This document shows positions 1-12,429 of a stretch of 64,000 nt of DNA, piece after piece. Origin of the DNA: Tethya wilhelma (lineage: Eukaryota > Porifera > Demospongiae > Tethyida > Tethyidae); NCBI GenBank assembly GCA_964030475.1, contig CAXIPT010000011.1, positions 1,200,733 through 1,264,732 on the forward strand, in the 5' to 3' direction. Under the pieces are notes generated by a model. The model saw only the letters and a list, made by a program, of their open reading frames with translations. It was not told the origin of the DNA and ran no database searches. Numbering within the stretch: the first letter of the stretch is position 1; each line of letters begins with the position of its first letter. A program made the position numbers and the translations under genes.

Positions 1-85
<85 letters not shown>
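1..85. repeat. (TC)n microsatellite ending at a splice acceptor
   Basis: An almost pure TC dinucleotide tract runs from the window edge to the acceptor AG at 90-91. It acts as the polypyrimidine tract of the first visible exon of the Trio-like gene. Confidence 0.95.
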
Positions 86-89
<4 letters not shown>

Positions 90-91
90 AG

Positions 92-1472
92 GGTGAGGAA
101 ATGGAGAAAGTCTACGTTCCATTTTGCAAAGGAAAGGCAGACTCTGAAGAGCTACTGGCCAGTCACCGATCTTACCTCAACGTATGTGAATTATCGGTGA
201 CATAATGATGATGTAATGACTAATACTTGTTCCTTATGCAGCGATTTCAGAGCATGTTTGGCACAGACACGCCCCTCTCTTCTCTCCTTATCAAACCTGT
301 TCAACGTATCACCAAATATCCACTTCTCCTCAAGGTAAAAAAAAAAAAAAGCATGGCAGCTTTTCCAGAGGTGTATTTTTACTGTTGTTATTTTGCCAAA
401 GCACGGATATTATAGTTTCAAAGTGACAGCCTCTACATGTGTCAAAATGGGTGAATGCTATATATCTGAGCTAACTGCTACGGTATCACAAGTCTTAGCT
501 TCATACGGTTATAATACAACTAGGAACTTGTGCAAACTTTGAGCATTTTTTAGCTTTCTGATAGTGTGCAAGAACTCAAAACTTTTCTTGAGATAATAGT
601 TTTAAGTTCTTGAGTTCTCAACACCGCAATTATTACAACCCGTGCTTTCTGCTCATAACCATAATTATCAGCCTATGAATGTAGATACTCTCTGTGTTGT
701 GCATGGTAAAGGTCATCACATTTACATGCTCAAAATACACATGATATCCCAGCAGCAACCATACTCCAACAGAACTATGCTAAGTGCCCGTCTGGTATGC
801 AAACACTGTGAGGGTGTGTACATTCATGCATGAAGCTGGGCCTATTAAACCAAATTGCTCTTTGACCGTTTGCCATTTGTAGCAGTACAAGACACTGAGA
901 AGACTCTGGAAGTGTTGTTGAATTAGATGGTTTCTCTTTTAGCAACTTTCTTCTTTGCTTTACATGTTTGCTAGAGTTTTGAGTAGCCACACAGTTTTAA
1001 TGTAGTTTATTGCTGTAGATTTGTAGTGTATAAGTTTGAAGTAATATTGTTGTATTGCTGAGGTGTGTTGTGCACAAGCTGTGTAGCATTTGAGAAGATA
1101 TTGAATTGCAGACGCTGCATACATACATACACTAGTTATTGATATCTCATTAAGTAAGTTGGTGTGATTTTGTCTGTGTTTGCATATATTCAACCATTCT
1201 TATACTGATCCCTGCTATTAAATTTTAATGTTTATACTGTAATGGTCTCCTACCACCCTCTGGTTTACTAGAATTAAGAGTTAAATTACAAACTAACTTG
1301 TAAGCCATCATGCCTATCTCTGTTGACAACATAATGGTCTCCTACCACCCTCTGGTGGACTAGAGTTAAGAGCTGAGTTACAAACTAACTTGTAAGCCAT
1401 CATGCCTATCTCTGTTGACAACATAATGGTCTCCTACCACCCGAGTTTATCGATAAGTAAAATGTTCCATCC

Positions 1473-1510
<38 letters not shown>

Positions 1511-2320
1511 GGAGGCACTCAAATACACAACAGAATTGGGTCAATCGCTATCATCACTCCAGGTATGCCATTGTCAAGAGTAATAACCTAAATTATATTA
1601 CAGAATCTGAAATTAGTGCATTAAGAGAATACACAATGGTATCACACATTTCACTGGTCACGTTCACATACTTCAGTCTGTGACTCATTTCTATTACTCA
1701 TTGTCGGCATGCCGAGTTCAAACAATTGAGGGAACTTTACCAATGAGCAATCTTATCTTACCTCATCTTTTCTTATCTTATCTTTGAGTTGATAAGTTTG
1801 TAGGGTGTTTAGTAGTAACTGACAAAGGCTCTTGAGCCGAAACATCCTTCCAAACATTTTAAACCTTGCTAAGTTGAATGCTCTACTAGCTTATCAACTT
1901 ATAAGCATGAACAATGAGTCTGTACAACATCAATCTGGTCTCTGCTATTGTCTGTTGTGTATGGGGTTGACTTAGTCTGTCGAGTTGTATCGCTCGGCTG
2001 ATCAGGGGCTTTTTAGAAAAAGGGTCTACCTCAGAAGACTAGGGATCACCTGGACACATTGTGTTATTGTGTCCACTCATTGGTGGTAGATAATATCAAA
2101 GATCATTGGCTCTCCTACTTACCGTATCAAGGACTCAAATGATTGAACTCCCCCTAGCCACATAAACATCTTAGTAGCTGTGTTCAGTGTCCTACCATGT
2201 ATATTGTTATTATTGTTAAATTTCAAGGCAGTTTAGTTTTCATGGATAGTATTGTCTCAAGATTTTCATTGAATAGGTTTTATGGTTAGTGCTAGGAATG
2301 AGCACACATACATACACACA

Positions 2321-2357
<37 letters not shown>

Positions 2358-2360
2358 TAT

Positions 2361-2402
<42 letters not shown>

Positions 2403-3173
2403 NTATCTGCGTGCCTGTAAGTGTGGATACCACATCAAGCCAGTCTGTGGTGTTTCTTAAAAAACAACAACAATAAAAAACAGAGTACTTTACCACATCA
2501 GTCAAAGTATACACCTGAGTCACATGTGCATCTTGAAAGAGTATCACAGCTAGCTAGCATATTGAGGTGTGCCTTGAATCCAAGAACATTGCAATGTACA
2601 CATATTACCTGTCCAAGTACAAGGGGAAAGAAATGCAACTGTATCAAACGTTTTCCTCTGACATATATTTCACATCTGGTTTGACTTCAACAGCGGTGTT
2701 TCCATACTGAAGCCACACTTGGTTTTAGGCTAAAGAGGAAAAGTGAGTCCATTCCATTTTTCAAATTCCTTTGCTATTACTTGGACTCAAACTCTCGACT
2801 CATGTCTATACGATGTGATAATCTAGTTTACTATAACAATCCGTTTACACTTGCTCATGTACCTACACATACACACACATATCAGTGATATTGTACATGT
2901 ATAGTACATGCATGTAAACATACAGCCACATGCATGTATGCATGTGGCAGACATATAGTATGGCTACTGTAAGGGTACACCACACATGAGCTTCATGCTT
3001 CAACGACCACTTGTACCCTGGTGATGAGGTCATGCAACTATTTGTACCCTAGCCATAGCCCTTTGTACATTTTATATGTTGGTTGCTTTTAATTTGGGTT
3101 AACTACTTACACCCAACCCTTTCACGGAGTCCATTAGGTTCAAATATCTTTGATTTTCTGAAAATAGCATACA

Positions 3174-3207
<34 letters not shown>

Positions 3208-6038
3208 CACATATATGCATGTATGCACAGTTTGGAAGTGGATTAATGTCTATGAATAGTAGTGTATGTTCGTACTCCAATGCCTAGTTTGAATAGCTGA
3301 GTGGTAAGAGTGCATTTGACTAGAAATGAAAGACCTCGGTTCGAATCCAGCTATGTAGAATCTTAGAGTTTTTTTCCAATGAACTTTCATGTACCATTCC
3401 TAGCTTCTCAAAACCAAGCACAGCCTTTTTCGAATCGTTTATCTTTACAAACAATCCCAAACCTGAAGGATGCCTGCTCAGGCAAGCTATAGCATCTACT
3501 GAATTGACACACACACACACACAGGAACTAACCAAAGAGCTCGGTCATCTCCTCTATCAAAGCCCTCTCACGGTTTCAGAGCCAAAATTCGGAAGCTCAA
3601 AGAAAGAGCGTCACATCTTTGCCTTCGATCGAGCTCTCCTGTTCGCTAGGAAGGTGGAACTAGGTCAAAAAGCAAAGTTCAAGTACGAATACAAGTCAAA
3701 GATACCAGTAAGTATTGTATACTTGTATCGATACCCATACAAATTAAGTATAGATGCTGTGAGTAAAAGAACCTATTTCTCAAGTAGAAAGATATCGTGC
3801 AATGAGAAAATTCAAGAATTAACATGCTTATACAGCTAAACAATTTTATATGCTCACGTTTTGTCATTTCAGCTGTCCAAGAGTGTTCAAGTGGTGGAGT
3901 TTGTAGAAGGAGATCGTTGCAAGTTTGCTCTAGTGTCAGGTGACCAGCGTCTTCACTTCAAGTCATCCTCACTGGGCATCAAGCAGCAGTGGATCAAAGC
4001 TCTTCGGTCGGCCATCTTGGAAAAGAACGCCAACAAACTCACAAACAGCGTCACTGCTAATAGCAAGATGGAGAATGGTTCGACGCTCGGTATGCTCGCA
4101 GTGGAGGCGTGGCCAAAGGACCTAGGGGCACCTAGTCCCATCCCCTCTCCCACTCCAACGAGAAAGACACATGGCAAAGTAAGCTCGAGCACTTCGAATG
4201 GTGTGGAGCGGTTTGAGATGAGTGGATTTGAGAAGGTTAGTAGTAAAAAATCGTCATAATGATCTAGTTGAAATCAGTTGTAGAGAATGTACCGTAGATT
4301 GGGAAATTTTTGTGATCAAAGTATTTCGTAAATAAAGTTTTGGGTATTTAATTTTCGTAAAATCAGGCACATACGAAAAAATTTTTAACGGGTATATATA
4401 AAATTTTGTGGGTTTTTTTTTTTGGTTAGTTGAATATTATGCCTATAGCTAGTTGTTACTTCTGGGTTCGATATGTGATAACATTGAGTTAATGTTTCGT
4501 TTGACAGCTAAAACTCAGAGAGCAGGAAATATGACATAGATAGAAACTCTATTCAATGTTTCCTATCATTGCAAAGCTTCTTTGTATTGCTTGCAAGTAA
4601 CCAGGAAGCATTGTATATTGTTTCCTGGTTACAAGTCAGTGATACACTATTGTACTGCTATCAGTCTCCTTGACAGTTTAAAACAGAGTCTACATACAGA
4701 AATGCATGCAGTGGTTTAAGTATTAACCACTATTCCTCTATGACTATAGATTGTTCAACATTCTTTTTGTGTGAAGAAATAAAGAAGTGCACTTATACTT
4801 TCCAAATAAAGTAGTCTCACATGTTTCAGCCACTTTATAGCCTGACGTTTATGGAAGTTGCTTCACTTGTAATATGTCACACGGATCTCTCACATGTGGT
4901 ATTCATCAAACTACCAACACATAATACTGTTAAATACACTACAGAATCATTACATTGTAGTGCTTGAACAATACCCACAAAGTGCTTCAATAAGTACAAC
5001 TCCAGACTCCCAGATGGGTGCTCTCTCACATACATACATTGTGTGCTGTTGTTAGTTGCTATAGCAAAACCACAATGCTACTATGGAGAGATACTTATCA
5101 TGTGACCTTCATTGTGTTCAGTCAAAGTGGGCCAGCTGCCTTGTTTGTGTGTGATACAAGTCATGTAACTCTCAGGTAGTTTAAAAGTTTACACTAAACA
5201 AAGTGCAAGAGTATGTCAGCCATTTTTAAATGTAGCTAGCTACAAATTATATATAGCTGTGCAGTTTTAGCTAGTAGCTAGCTATTTAGCTAAACCTTAT
5301 CTGTGCAGTTTTATTAGCCAGTAGCTAGCTGAGTTGACTTGTGGTCTAGCTAGCTGAAAGATGTCTGAAGTTCAGAAGACCAAAAGAAGTAGTAAGCCTA
5401 CTAGCTTGCAGTGGTTTGGGGAGAGTGTTAGGAGAAAGTGGAAGAGAAGAAAGAGCAGCAAAGAGTGCGGTCGGTTTGTCTATGTGAGTAGCTGTGTAGA
5501 GGGGTGGGCAATGAATGGATTGGGAGACACCCACATAGCTTGGCTATGTTTTTGAAATCCTGTTTAAAAATAGTTTGTATATATTTACTATACTCTGATA
5601 AACTTCTAGTGCATCTTCTGCTGGGGATGGTATATACAGGGCCATGTGTTATTGTTTAGATACAGAGGTGTTGGGACACCATATGTAATATGTTTGTTCT
5701 AGTCTTAGACCTGGTTGTGTGAAAGAAACGTAAGCATTTTTTGCTTACCAATTTCTACACACACACACAGTTCCAAGTCATAGAAAGCTACAAACCTCCT
5801 CCTGCCGACGCCTCTCTCTCCCTCACTCTCACCAAAGGAGACATTGTGGAGGTCCTCGACAACAGCATCGTGGACAAATGGTACGTCCGTATCCTAGGAG
5901 GAAGCATGGACCACGGCTGGGTCCCCTCGGCAGTGCTGAAGCAGATATCTTCGTTGAACGGAGTGGATAGTGTTGACACTGGGACCATGACGGTCGGAAG
6001 GAAGAGGAGTAAAGGAGGGTGGATTCATATTACGTCTG

Positions 6039-6097
<59 letters not shown>

Positions 6098-9000
6098 TGT
6101 GTGTGTGTGCGTGCATGTGCGTGTGTGTTTGCGACTCTGAAAGAGAAAGAGTAACTACAGCCGTTCCCTCCTATTCATTTTTAATTGATAACATCTGTAT
6201 CATAGTGACTATAATGTGTGTATGTGTGTGAACAATTAACTCTATAAATGTCAGCCTATTAACAATGGCATACCAGCACAGGAAAGCACTCACATACTTA
6301 TACATACATACAAATTATAGTTGCTTGACCCTTTTTGGGGGGCACTCGATGCATGGTCAAGTGCCGCACACTTAAAGCACGCAACTAGTTTGTTTGTTAT
6401 TGACCCCCTGTGACCCATAGCTACTTTATTGTCACCTCTATCCATCCAGTAACCAGCAATTAGCCTTTAAAAACTGTGGTTGCTAGGCAAAACCATGGTT
6501 TATGAGATAAATTGGTAAGTATCACACTTCCTTTTTATGGCAAATATGTAGTATTGACTCATAACTTGATTTTGGTGAACAGAACTTGATCCTTGTAGGC
6601 AGCTTAGTAGAAAATGCAATACTAAAACAGAACATACATGCAATGATGCACACTTTATTCAAATGAGGATTTCCCTTCTAACAGAATTTTGTTCTTCTAT
6701 AGTTGTAGTTAAGAAACGATTAACGATTCATGTTGTTAGTGTGTATTTTCAATGATAATCATGAGTGTCAGGTGCAGCAGTTTAATGCATATAGCATGAA
6801 ATAATTATGAGTGGAAAAATCAAATTCAGCAACGATTATACAAGAGCACAAGAATATCAGTCATGGTGTTATATAGTAAAGTAGTGTTATAATTATTTCA
6901 TCGGGATATTAATTGTCACGCTAATTATAATTGCCACTTTTGGAAGATGTGAAAGACTTCGTCAGCATTACTAGCATCTTTGTAACTCTCGAAATCATCC
7001 AGCTCCTCAGCTGTGCAGATGATAATCCGGTCACCAGCCCACAGGCCTAGAGAATCCGCATTATAATCTCCGGTTCCACTTCCAGTGGAGTGAGTCAGAT
7101 AGATGGTTAGTCCTGACATCACTCCACAATTCGGACTCCACAGAATGCGATGAGACTCTTCTTCAAACTTGTATGACAATAAATCTTCGTACAGTTTAGG
7201 ATCTAAGTATTCCTTTTTGTCCAGATTTACCACCAAATGATGCTTGTCTTTATAGAATGCTTCCAGCCTTTGGCAAAGAGTTGTTATATCAGCATTGCAC
7301 TTACAAAAGATGTCGGCCGCGTGAGAATTTGAAAATTTTCCCGAGTCATGTACAAATGAGTGGAGATTTCCCTTCTTCCACTGGCCGTCTGGAGGGAAGG
7401 GGGAGTAGTCAGAGTAGTCACCAGTAATGATAAGACGATCTCCAGCCCACTCTCCTATCAGATGCTCCGAGAGGTACATTTCATCCAGCTTCTTTCTGAA
7501 TGCAACGGGGAGCAGCTTATCAAATGTCCCTGGTTGATACTGGTCCTCATTGACACAGAGAAACTTGAGGCAAATGTTTTGTAGTGAGAACTGCTTCACT
7601 TCACTGCCCAGATTGACAAGAAATAGCTGCAACCAGGGTTGATAAGATAAGTTGCCAAGTATTGCACATGCTTTGTGTAAAAAGCTATCCATGCTCTGAC
7701 TCTTTGTCACATTGGCAAATATGTAGTACTGGCCCATAACTTCTTTTTGATGAACAGAAACTTTAGTCCTTGTATAAGTCTGGTGTCCAGATACTGCCCT
7801 TTTAGCTTGATCTTTTCACTATACCAACTGTTCAGACTGAATATAAAATATCTCAAACTTGCAAAAACTAGTTCAAATTTGCACAATGAACAAATTTTAG
7901 ACTCAGTGTGAATGTCTCAAACTTGTAAAAGCTGGCTCTAATATGCCCTGTGCACAGCAAATTTAATTTACCACACTAATTGTGTATATAGTGACAAAGT
8001 GTTGATCAGTGTGCAACTCTTTTATGGTGGCTTGTCACCTCAGTGTGAGTGCAGATTGCAGAATAGATGTCCTACATAAATGCTTATTTACATGCATGTT
8101 TTTTGTTTTGTTGTTTTTATATGTGAGGGTCATGGGGAATTTTATCGTTTTCCTACACCTCCTGTAGTGATTTGATTTTGCAAGCTTTTGGATATGTCCA
8201 GACTTGCTAAAGCACTTAAAATGCAAATTGCCTAAAATAGCATAGATGTCTGCAAAGACATTCAACCTAACAACCATTGCCATTAATATTGCATTTATAA
8301 CAGAGTTGCTCAAATTGATACATACATACTCATGCATACAAATGCACCCATCTATGCTAATACAATTCATTTTTCTTCCCACTAGGTCCACTAAGTGCCA
8401 CTTCAGACGATGAGAAGCTAAAAGAACTCAAACTAAAGAACCAAACTTCCTTTGGCAGCCACGACCTTCAGAGCCATCAAGTCATCAACACACTCAAGAA
8501 GGTCACCTTTGACCCAGAGAAGAAAATAGAAGAAGAGGAAAATGGAGAAGAAGAAGGAGGGAGCACTTCGCTGGACATACCGGTTACAAAACGAGACAGG
8601 TGAGAGAGTTTTGAAAAAACGAAGCAGTAACTTCTTTTAATTTGAGCATTATTCTGGGAGCAAGCAAAAAAGAGGTAGTCTAGTCTTTGTATAAAAGTTA
8701 GCTGTAAAAAAGAGCTAACTCGTATAAAAAGTAAAACTGTAAGAGTTAGTTGTAGTCCCACTATCCCTAATGTTAACTGTCAATACAGACAAGTGGCGTT
8801 CCATACTTTGCAAGCGGTGTGCAGTTAGTTATTGCTGATTTGCAGAAACAAAATCTATCCTATATTTTCATATTCTGATTATCTTCCCTCATTCCCTCTT
8901 TCCCTCATTCATTCATTCTCAGGTCTCGCACACTACCTGCTGTATCATCCTCCGACTTCACAAACCTCGACGTTCCCCTTACCCCCGTTTTCCTCCACTC

Positions 9001-9450
9001 TCCAAGTGCCTCGCCCGCTTCCTCCCCCAAACACTCCCCGAGGAACTCAAACCGCCGCAGGTTCACCGAGGCCTCGAGCGGAATCCTGCGTCACAGGAGC
9101 TCCGGGAGCGAGAGGGACAAGGCCACGCCCTCTTCACCGCAAAATTGGACCAAGACCGAGTGGAGACGGAAAGTGATTCGTAAACGAAGCGGTCGAAATC
9201 CGTCCGTGAGTTCGGACCACTCGGACCATTCTGATCACGCCGAGGGACTTTCGATGATGGGGCGCACGGATATGAATTCACCCGATGTGCCACAGTCACC
9301 AACACTCAAGGCTGAGGTGAGATTGATTGTTTAAAATGTGATTAATTCCTTTGTTTGTCAATCAATGCACAATGCAATTGGACTAGTATGGTCTTTGAGC
9401 TGTCTGGGTTTGTTTGTAATTTGTTTCTCTAAATGGATACTGTTGTTGCT

Positions 9451-9513
<63 letters not shown>

Positions 9514-10257
9514 NCCGCCATTGAGACTGGTATGTCGGAGATGCTGTTACCATATAGCACAAAAAATCAGCAGGAATAAATTTGGCGAATTGTCAAAAAT
9601 TTCTCGATTGGTGGATTTTATTTTGACAGTAGCGCACACAGCAATACATGTATTCCGTACGTGTGGTGCAAAAATGACTGTATTGAAGATTTATTATTCA
9701 CAGTCCTTACCAAAACTGCCAATCTGCCAATTTTTTGTCCTATATGGTATGTGTTTAATAATAGTGCATGATGTTAATTTGTTTTTGATTTAAGTGACTC
9801 CAATTCTGTTAGAAACACAGAATCCTAATGTTTGGCAGTTGCTTGTACCATAATATACACTAGTTATAGTACTTTTATGTGAATTCTAGCTCTTCAGCAG
9901 TTACAGCCGTGTATACGAATTATACTTGAGATACAAAGATTTCTTTAAATTTTACTGAAAGTGTATATTTATACTAAGTCTCATTTTGTTGTACTACAAT
10001 TCAGGCAGCAGTAATGTTAACTTGCACACACTGCATATATATATTAGCTCTTCGACGTAAGAAGCTACTGAAGCAGTCAACGTACACCAAGAGCTCTACG
10101 AGAGAGAAGGGATCTGGCTCTCCTAGCAACAGTCGGAGAAAGAGTGCTCCTGCCAACAAGGTCTTGATGAAGATTCCTCTGATGTTCACCAGTAGCTTCA
10201 CCACCCAGGGAGAAGATGAGGAGGGGGAGAAGGAGGGAGCGAGAGTTCACATGGTTG

Positions 10258-10297
<40 letters not shown>

Positions 10298-11346
10298 AAG
10301 CCATGTCTTTGTGAATAAGTTGTTCATTTAGTTTGAGATCACTTTGTTTTGCTTTATACTCTGTCAATGAATATTGTTCTAAAAACACAGAAATCTATTT
10401 TCAATTATGCTATCATGCTCACATATTCATGCACTCACATACTCACATACCCATATACTCATACCCTCACACCCTCACACCCTCACACCCTCACCCCTCA
10501 CCCCTCACACACTCACACACTTATAGCCTCCACACATCACCTCTCCACTCTCCAACGAGACAGTCATCATCGGTCGTTCCGTCCAATTCAAATGTTCCAT
10601 GAACCCTGATGTCTTCCCCCCACCGGGGGTCCAATGGACTCACAACGACCAACCCCTCAACATTGACAGAGCTTTCACCAACATTGGCGAGGAGATGTGT
10701 GTCCTAAGGATCAAGGACGTGGAACAATCGGACAATGGAGTCTACTCGTGTACCATCAGTAATGAAATGGGTGTGGTCAGCTCCTCTGCTAAATTGACAG
10801 TGCTCAGTAAGTATAATAAGTATCGGACTATATAGTCTGTAAGGTACATAGAGGGTTAAAATTAAAACAAACTAAAGGTCTAATTCAGTTTTAAAAGGGT
10901 TAAATTATTTAGTGACGAATCAGACCAATTTTATTCAGTGTGAAGAAACCTGAGAGCATGATTCAATTCCTCACCACTGGATATTCCACAATCTTCAGCA
11001 ATAGCAAAACAAAACACTGCTCGTAACTGATTATACGACGCCCATTATAAATGTATTGAGGGGTGAAAGAGTTAATGCTGAAATTATGATGTCATAATGT
11101 ACATTTCTTTGAATTCTACAGGTCCTCCAGATCCACCTACTAAATTATTAGTTCGACCTTTGACCTCTACCTCCGTCAGTCTCTCTTGGAACCCGCCCGC
11201 TTTCACGGGACACTCACCTATCACAATCTACCTCGTGGAGTGCAAGGACATCCTCTCTGATAGGTCAGCCTAGATTCACATTCATCTTTGGTGATAGACT
11301 CTTGCTATAATGTCAAAATTGGCTAAAATCCACTTGCAAATTCTCT

Positions 11347-11393
<47 letters not shown>

Positions 11394-12233
11394 AGATGGA
11401 GCACCCTAATGAAGCGTATCACTGAGCCTTCCACTGTGGTAGACGACCTCATGTCGGGCACGGAGTACACATTCAGAGTGATCGCTGGCAACCACATAGG
11501 CTCCAGTGAGCCCAGCTCAGAGTCAGTCCCAGTGAAGATGGCACGGTCGCTACTGGAGACAGAGTTCTCCCTGGACCCGTTTGACAACCACTACGAGCTG
11601 CTAGAAGAAATTGGAAGGTACTTTTAAGTCAGTATAAGGCTTATAAGTATGTACAAGCTCACTGCTATGTTATTGAGTTTAATGTCGATTCACAATATCC
11701 AGTGCACAACACATTGATCAGAAGAAAAATTGTCCAAATGTACGTTTGATACGTTGCATTCCAGGACCTACGTATCTGTGTACACGTGAATGATTTTTAC
11801 GTGACGCAAGAGGAAATATTGTGAACCCACCTTCAGTTATTAAGTTTGACTTAGTGCTGGCTAATGTTTATGTAATAGTTTCCGATACTAAGCCAAGCTT
11901 GACACTATCAGTTCTAGTCTTGTAAAAGTGTTACAGTAATAAACTCTTCATACTTTGTGGTAGTTGTAAGATTTCATTTTTTTGTGACTTTCAGTTTCTT
12001 TTGTTCTTTTGATTTCCTTTCTTTCTGTTCTCCAGAGGTGTGTATGGTACAGTGTACGAGTGTCTCCATAGTACCACTCAGCAAGTGTACGCTGCTAAAC
12101 TCCTCCCACTGGAGGTCGGAAGAGACCACGCCCAACATGAGCTAGAGATGCTGAGTCGATTGGCCCATCCCAACATCATCCAGATGACCTCCGCCTACCT
12201 GACACAGCAGCACTTCATCATACTCTTTCAACT
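92..12233 (+). CDS. Trio/Kalirin-like RhoGEF-kinase, partial at both ends
   Basis: Multi-exon gene whose protein follows the C-terminal half of Trio/Kalirin. Predicted exons: 92-181, 242-334, 1512-1562, 3525-3707, 3873-4235, 5771-6038, 8386-8599, 8923-9316, 10005-10253, 10527-10806, 11122-11263, 11396-11617, 12036-12233; most junctions agree in phase. The first three encode the RhoGEF (DH) end, including LLIKPVQRITKYPLLLK, which should activate Rho/Rac GTPases. 3525-4235 is the PH domain (HIFAFDRALLFARK, CKFALVSGDQ, QQWIKALRSAI). 5771-6038 is SH3 (LTKGDIVEVLD, DKWYVR, GWVPSAVL). 8386-10253 is a Ser/Arg/Glu-rich linker. 10527-10806 is an Ig domain (WTHND, DNGVYSCTISNEMG). 11122-11617 is FN3, and 12036-12233 the kinase N-lobe (GRGVYGTVYE, then VYAAKLL with the ATP lysine). 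The DH start lies before the window; the kinase remainder is lost at the N gap. An exon between 1562 and 3525 may be missing from my model. Domain order makes Trio/Kalirin more likely than obscurin. Confidence 0.9.
1240..1442. repeat. 92-bp intronic tandem repeat (2.2 copies)
   Basis: A 92-bp unit starting AATGGTCTCCTACCACC occurs at 1240 and 1332, with a third partial copy from 1424. The copies differ at a few positions. It lies in the intron before the last RhoGEF exon. Confidence 0.85.
2294..2402. repeat. (CA)n microsatellite with an N at 2403
   Basis: Long interrupted CA tracts within the 1563-3524 intron of the Trio-like gene. They end at a single undetermined base at 2403, so the length is probably not exact. 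I see no supported coding exon in the rest of this 2-kb intron. Confidence 0.85.
3287..3360 (+). repeat. tRNA-like sequence, probable tRNA-derived SINE head
   Basis: The stretch has an A-box-like TAGCTGAGTGGTAAGAG and a near-perfect B box GGTTCGAATCC at normal tRNA spacing, plus a possible anticodon stem CATTT/AAATG. The acceptor stem ends do not pair and the anticodon loop is irregular, so a working tRNA is unlikely. It lies in an intron just upstream of the PH exon. Confidence 0.45.
5361..5483 (+). CDS. Candidate alternative first exon of the Trio-like gene
   Basis: A 41-codon segment starts with ATG at 5361 and ends at a strong donor (TAT|GTGAGT, 5483) in phase 0, matching the phase-0 acceptor of the SH3 exon at 5771. 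The peptide is very basic (VRRKWKRRKSS). Upstream is about 1.1 kb with no coding exon. Spliced to the SH3 exon, it would give an isoform without the RhoGEF and PH domains. It could also be an in-frame internal exon, using the AG just before CTAGCTG, although that frame is not clearly open. The call rests on phase and start codon only. Confidence 0.45.
6039..6130. repeat. (GT)n microsatellite beginning inside a splice donor
   Basis: The GT tract begins in the donor of the SH3 exon (TCTG|GTGAGTGTGTGT), so the splice site merges into the repeat. Confidence 0.9.
6925..7737 (-). CDS. Intronless two-repeat WAGDR-motif protein nested in a Trio-like intron
   Basis: A 270-residue single-exon ORF lies antisense inside the 6039-8385 intron. 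The protein is an internal duplication. The first half starts MGQYYIFANVTK and has GEWAGDRLIITGDYSDY. The second has HHLVVNLDKKEYLDP and LGLWAGDRIIICTAEE. The pattern 'YY.V.NLTKKEY...WAGDR..I.GDY' matches, from memory, uncharacterised proteins common in bacteria and some protists; no biochemical function is known to me. There is no signal peptide or membrane segment, so it is probably cytosolic. Lack of introns, nesting and family distribution raise horizontal transfer as one explanation; retrotransposition is another. The start is the first Met, at the family's usual N-terminus. The ORF is certain, its function unknown. Confidence 0.75.
   Translation of the reverse strand: MGQYYIFANVTKSQSMDSFLHKACAILGNLSYQPWLQLFLVNLGSEVKQFSLQNICLKFLCVNEDQYQPGTFDKLLPVAFRKKLDEMYLSEHLIGEWAGDRLIITGDYSDYSPFPPDGQWKKGNLHSFVHDSGKFSNSHAADIFCKCNADITTLCQRLEAFYKDKHHLVVNLDKKEYLDPKLYEDLLSYKFEEESHRILWSPNCGVMSGLTIYLTHSTGSGTGDYNADSLGLWAGDRIIICTAEELDDFESYKDASNADEVFHIFQKWQL
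9457..9513. repeat. (GT)n microsatellite with an N at 9514
   Basis: Pure GT tract in the intron after the linker exon, ending in a single undetermined base. The remaining 490 bases to the next exon show no coding signal. Confidence 0.9.
10432..10518. repeat. CACACCCT-type simple repeat before the Ig exon
   Basis: CA/CCCT-rich short repeats (for example CTCACACCCTCACACCC) end a few bases before the acceptor AG at 10525-10526. They form its pyrimidine-rich lead-in. Confidence 0.8.
11350..11391. repeat. (CT)n microsatellite used as polypyrimidine tract
   Basis: The CT repeat leads straight into the acceptor TCACTCAG of the second FN3 exon at 11396. Confidence 0.9.
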
Positions 12234-12260
12234 GTGAGTGTGTGAGGGGTGAGGGGTGAG

Positions 12261-12328
12261 NNNNNNNNNNNNNNNNNNNNNNNNNNNNNNNNNNNNNNNN
12301 NNNNNNNNNNNNNNNNNNNNNNNNNNNN
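12261..12328. other. Assembly gap (68 Ns)
   Basis: The gap follows the donor of the kinase N-lobe exon. Sequence before it belongs to the Trio-like gene. Sequence after it is a copy of the 40.9-42.6 kb region, so the join may not reflect the chromosome. Confidence 0.98.
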
Positions 12329-12409
<81 letters not shown>

Positions 12410-12429
12410 TACGCACACACTGTGATAAG

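Noticed and set aside
7360..7584. Plus-strand ORF opposite the WAGDR gene
   Set aside because: Shadow of the well-supported minus-strand gene; no motifs of its own.
9063..9305. Minus-strand 80-codon ORF over the Ser/Arg-rich linker exon
   Set aside because: The plus-strand exon has good splice sites and a consistent phase; the ORF is a codon-bias shadow.
10333..10609. Overlapping plus-strand ORFs through CACACCCT repeats
   Set aside because: Simple-repeat translation in the wrong frame for the Ig exon.
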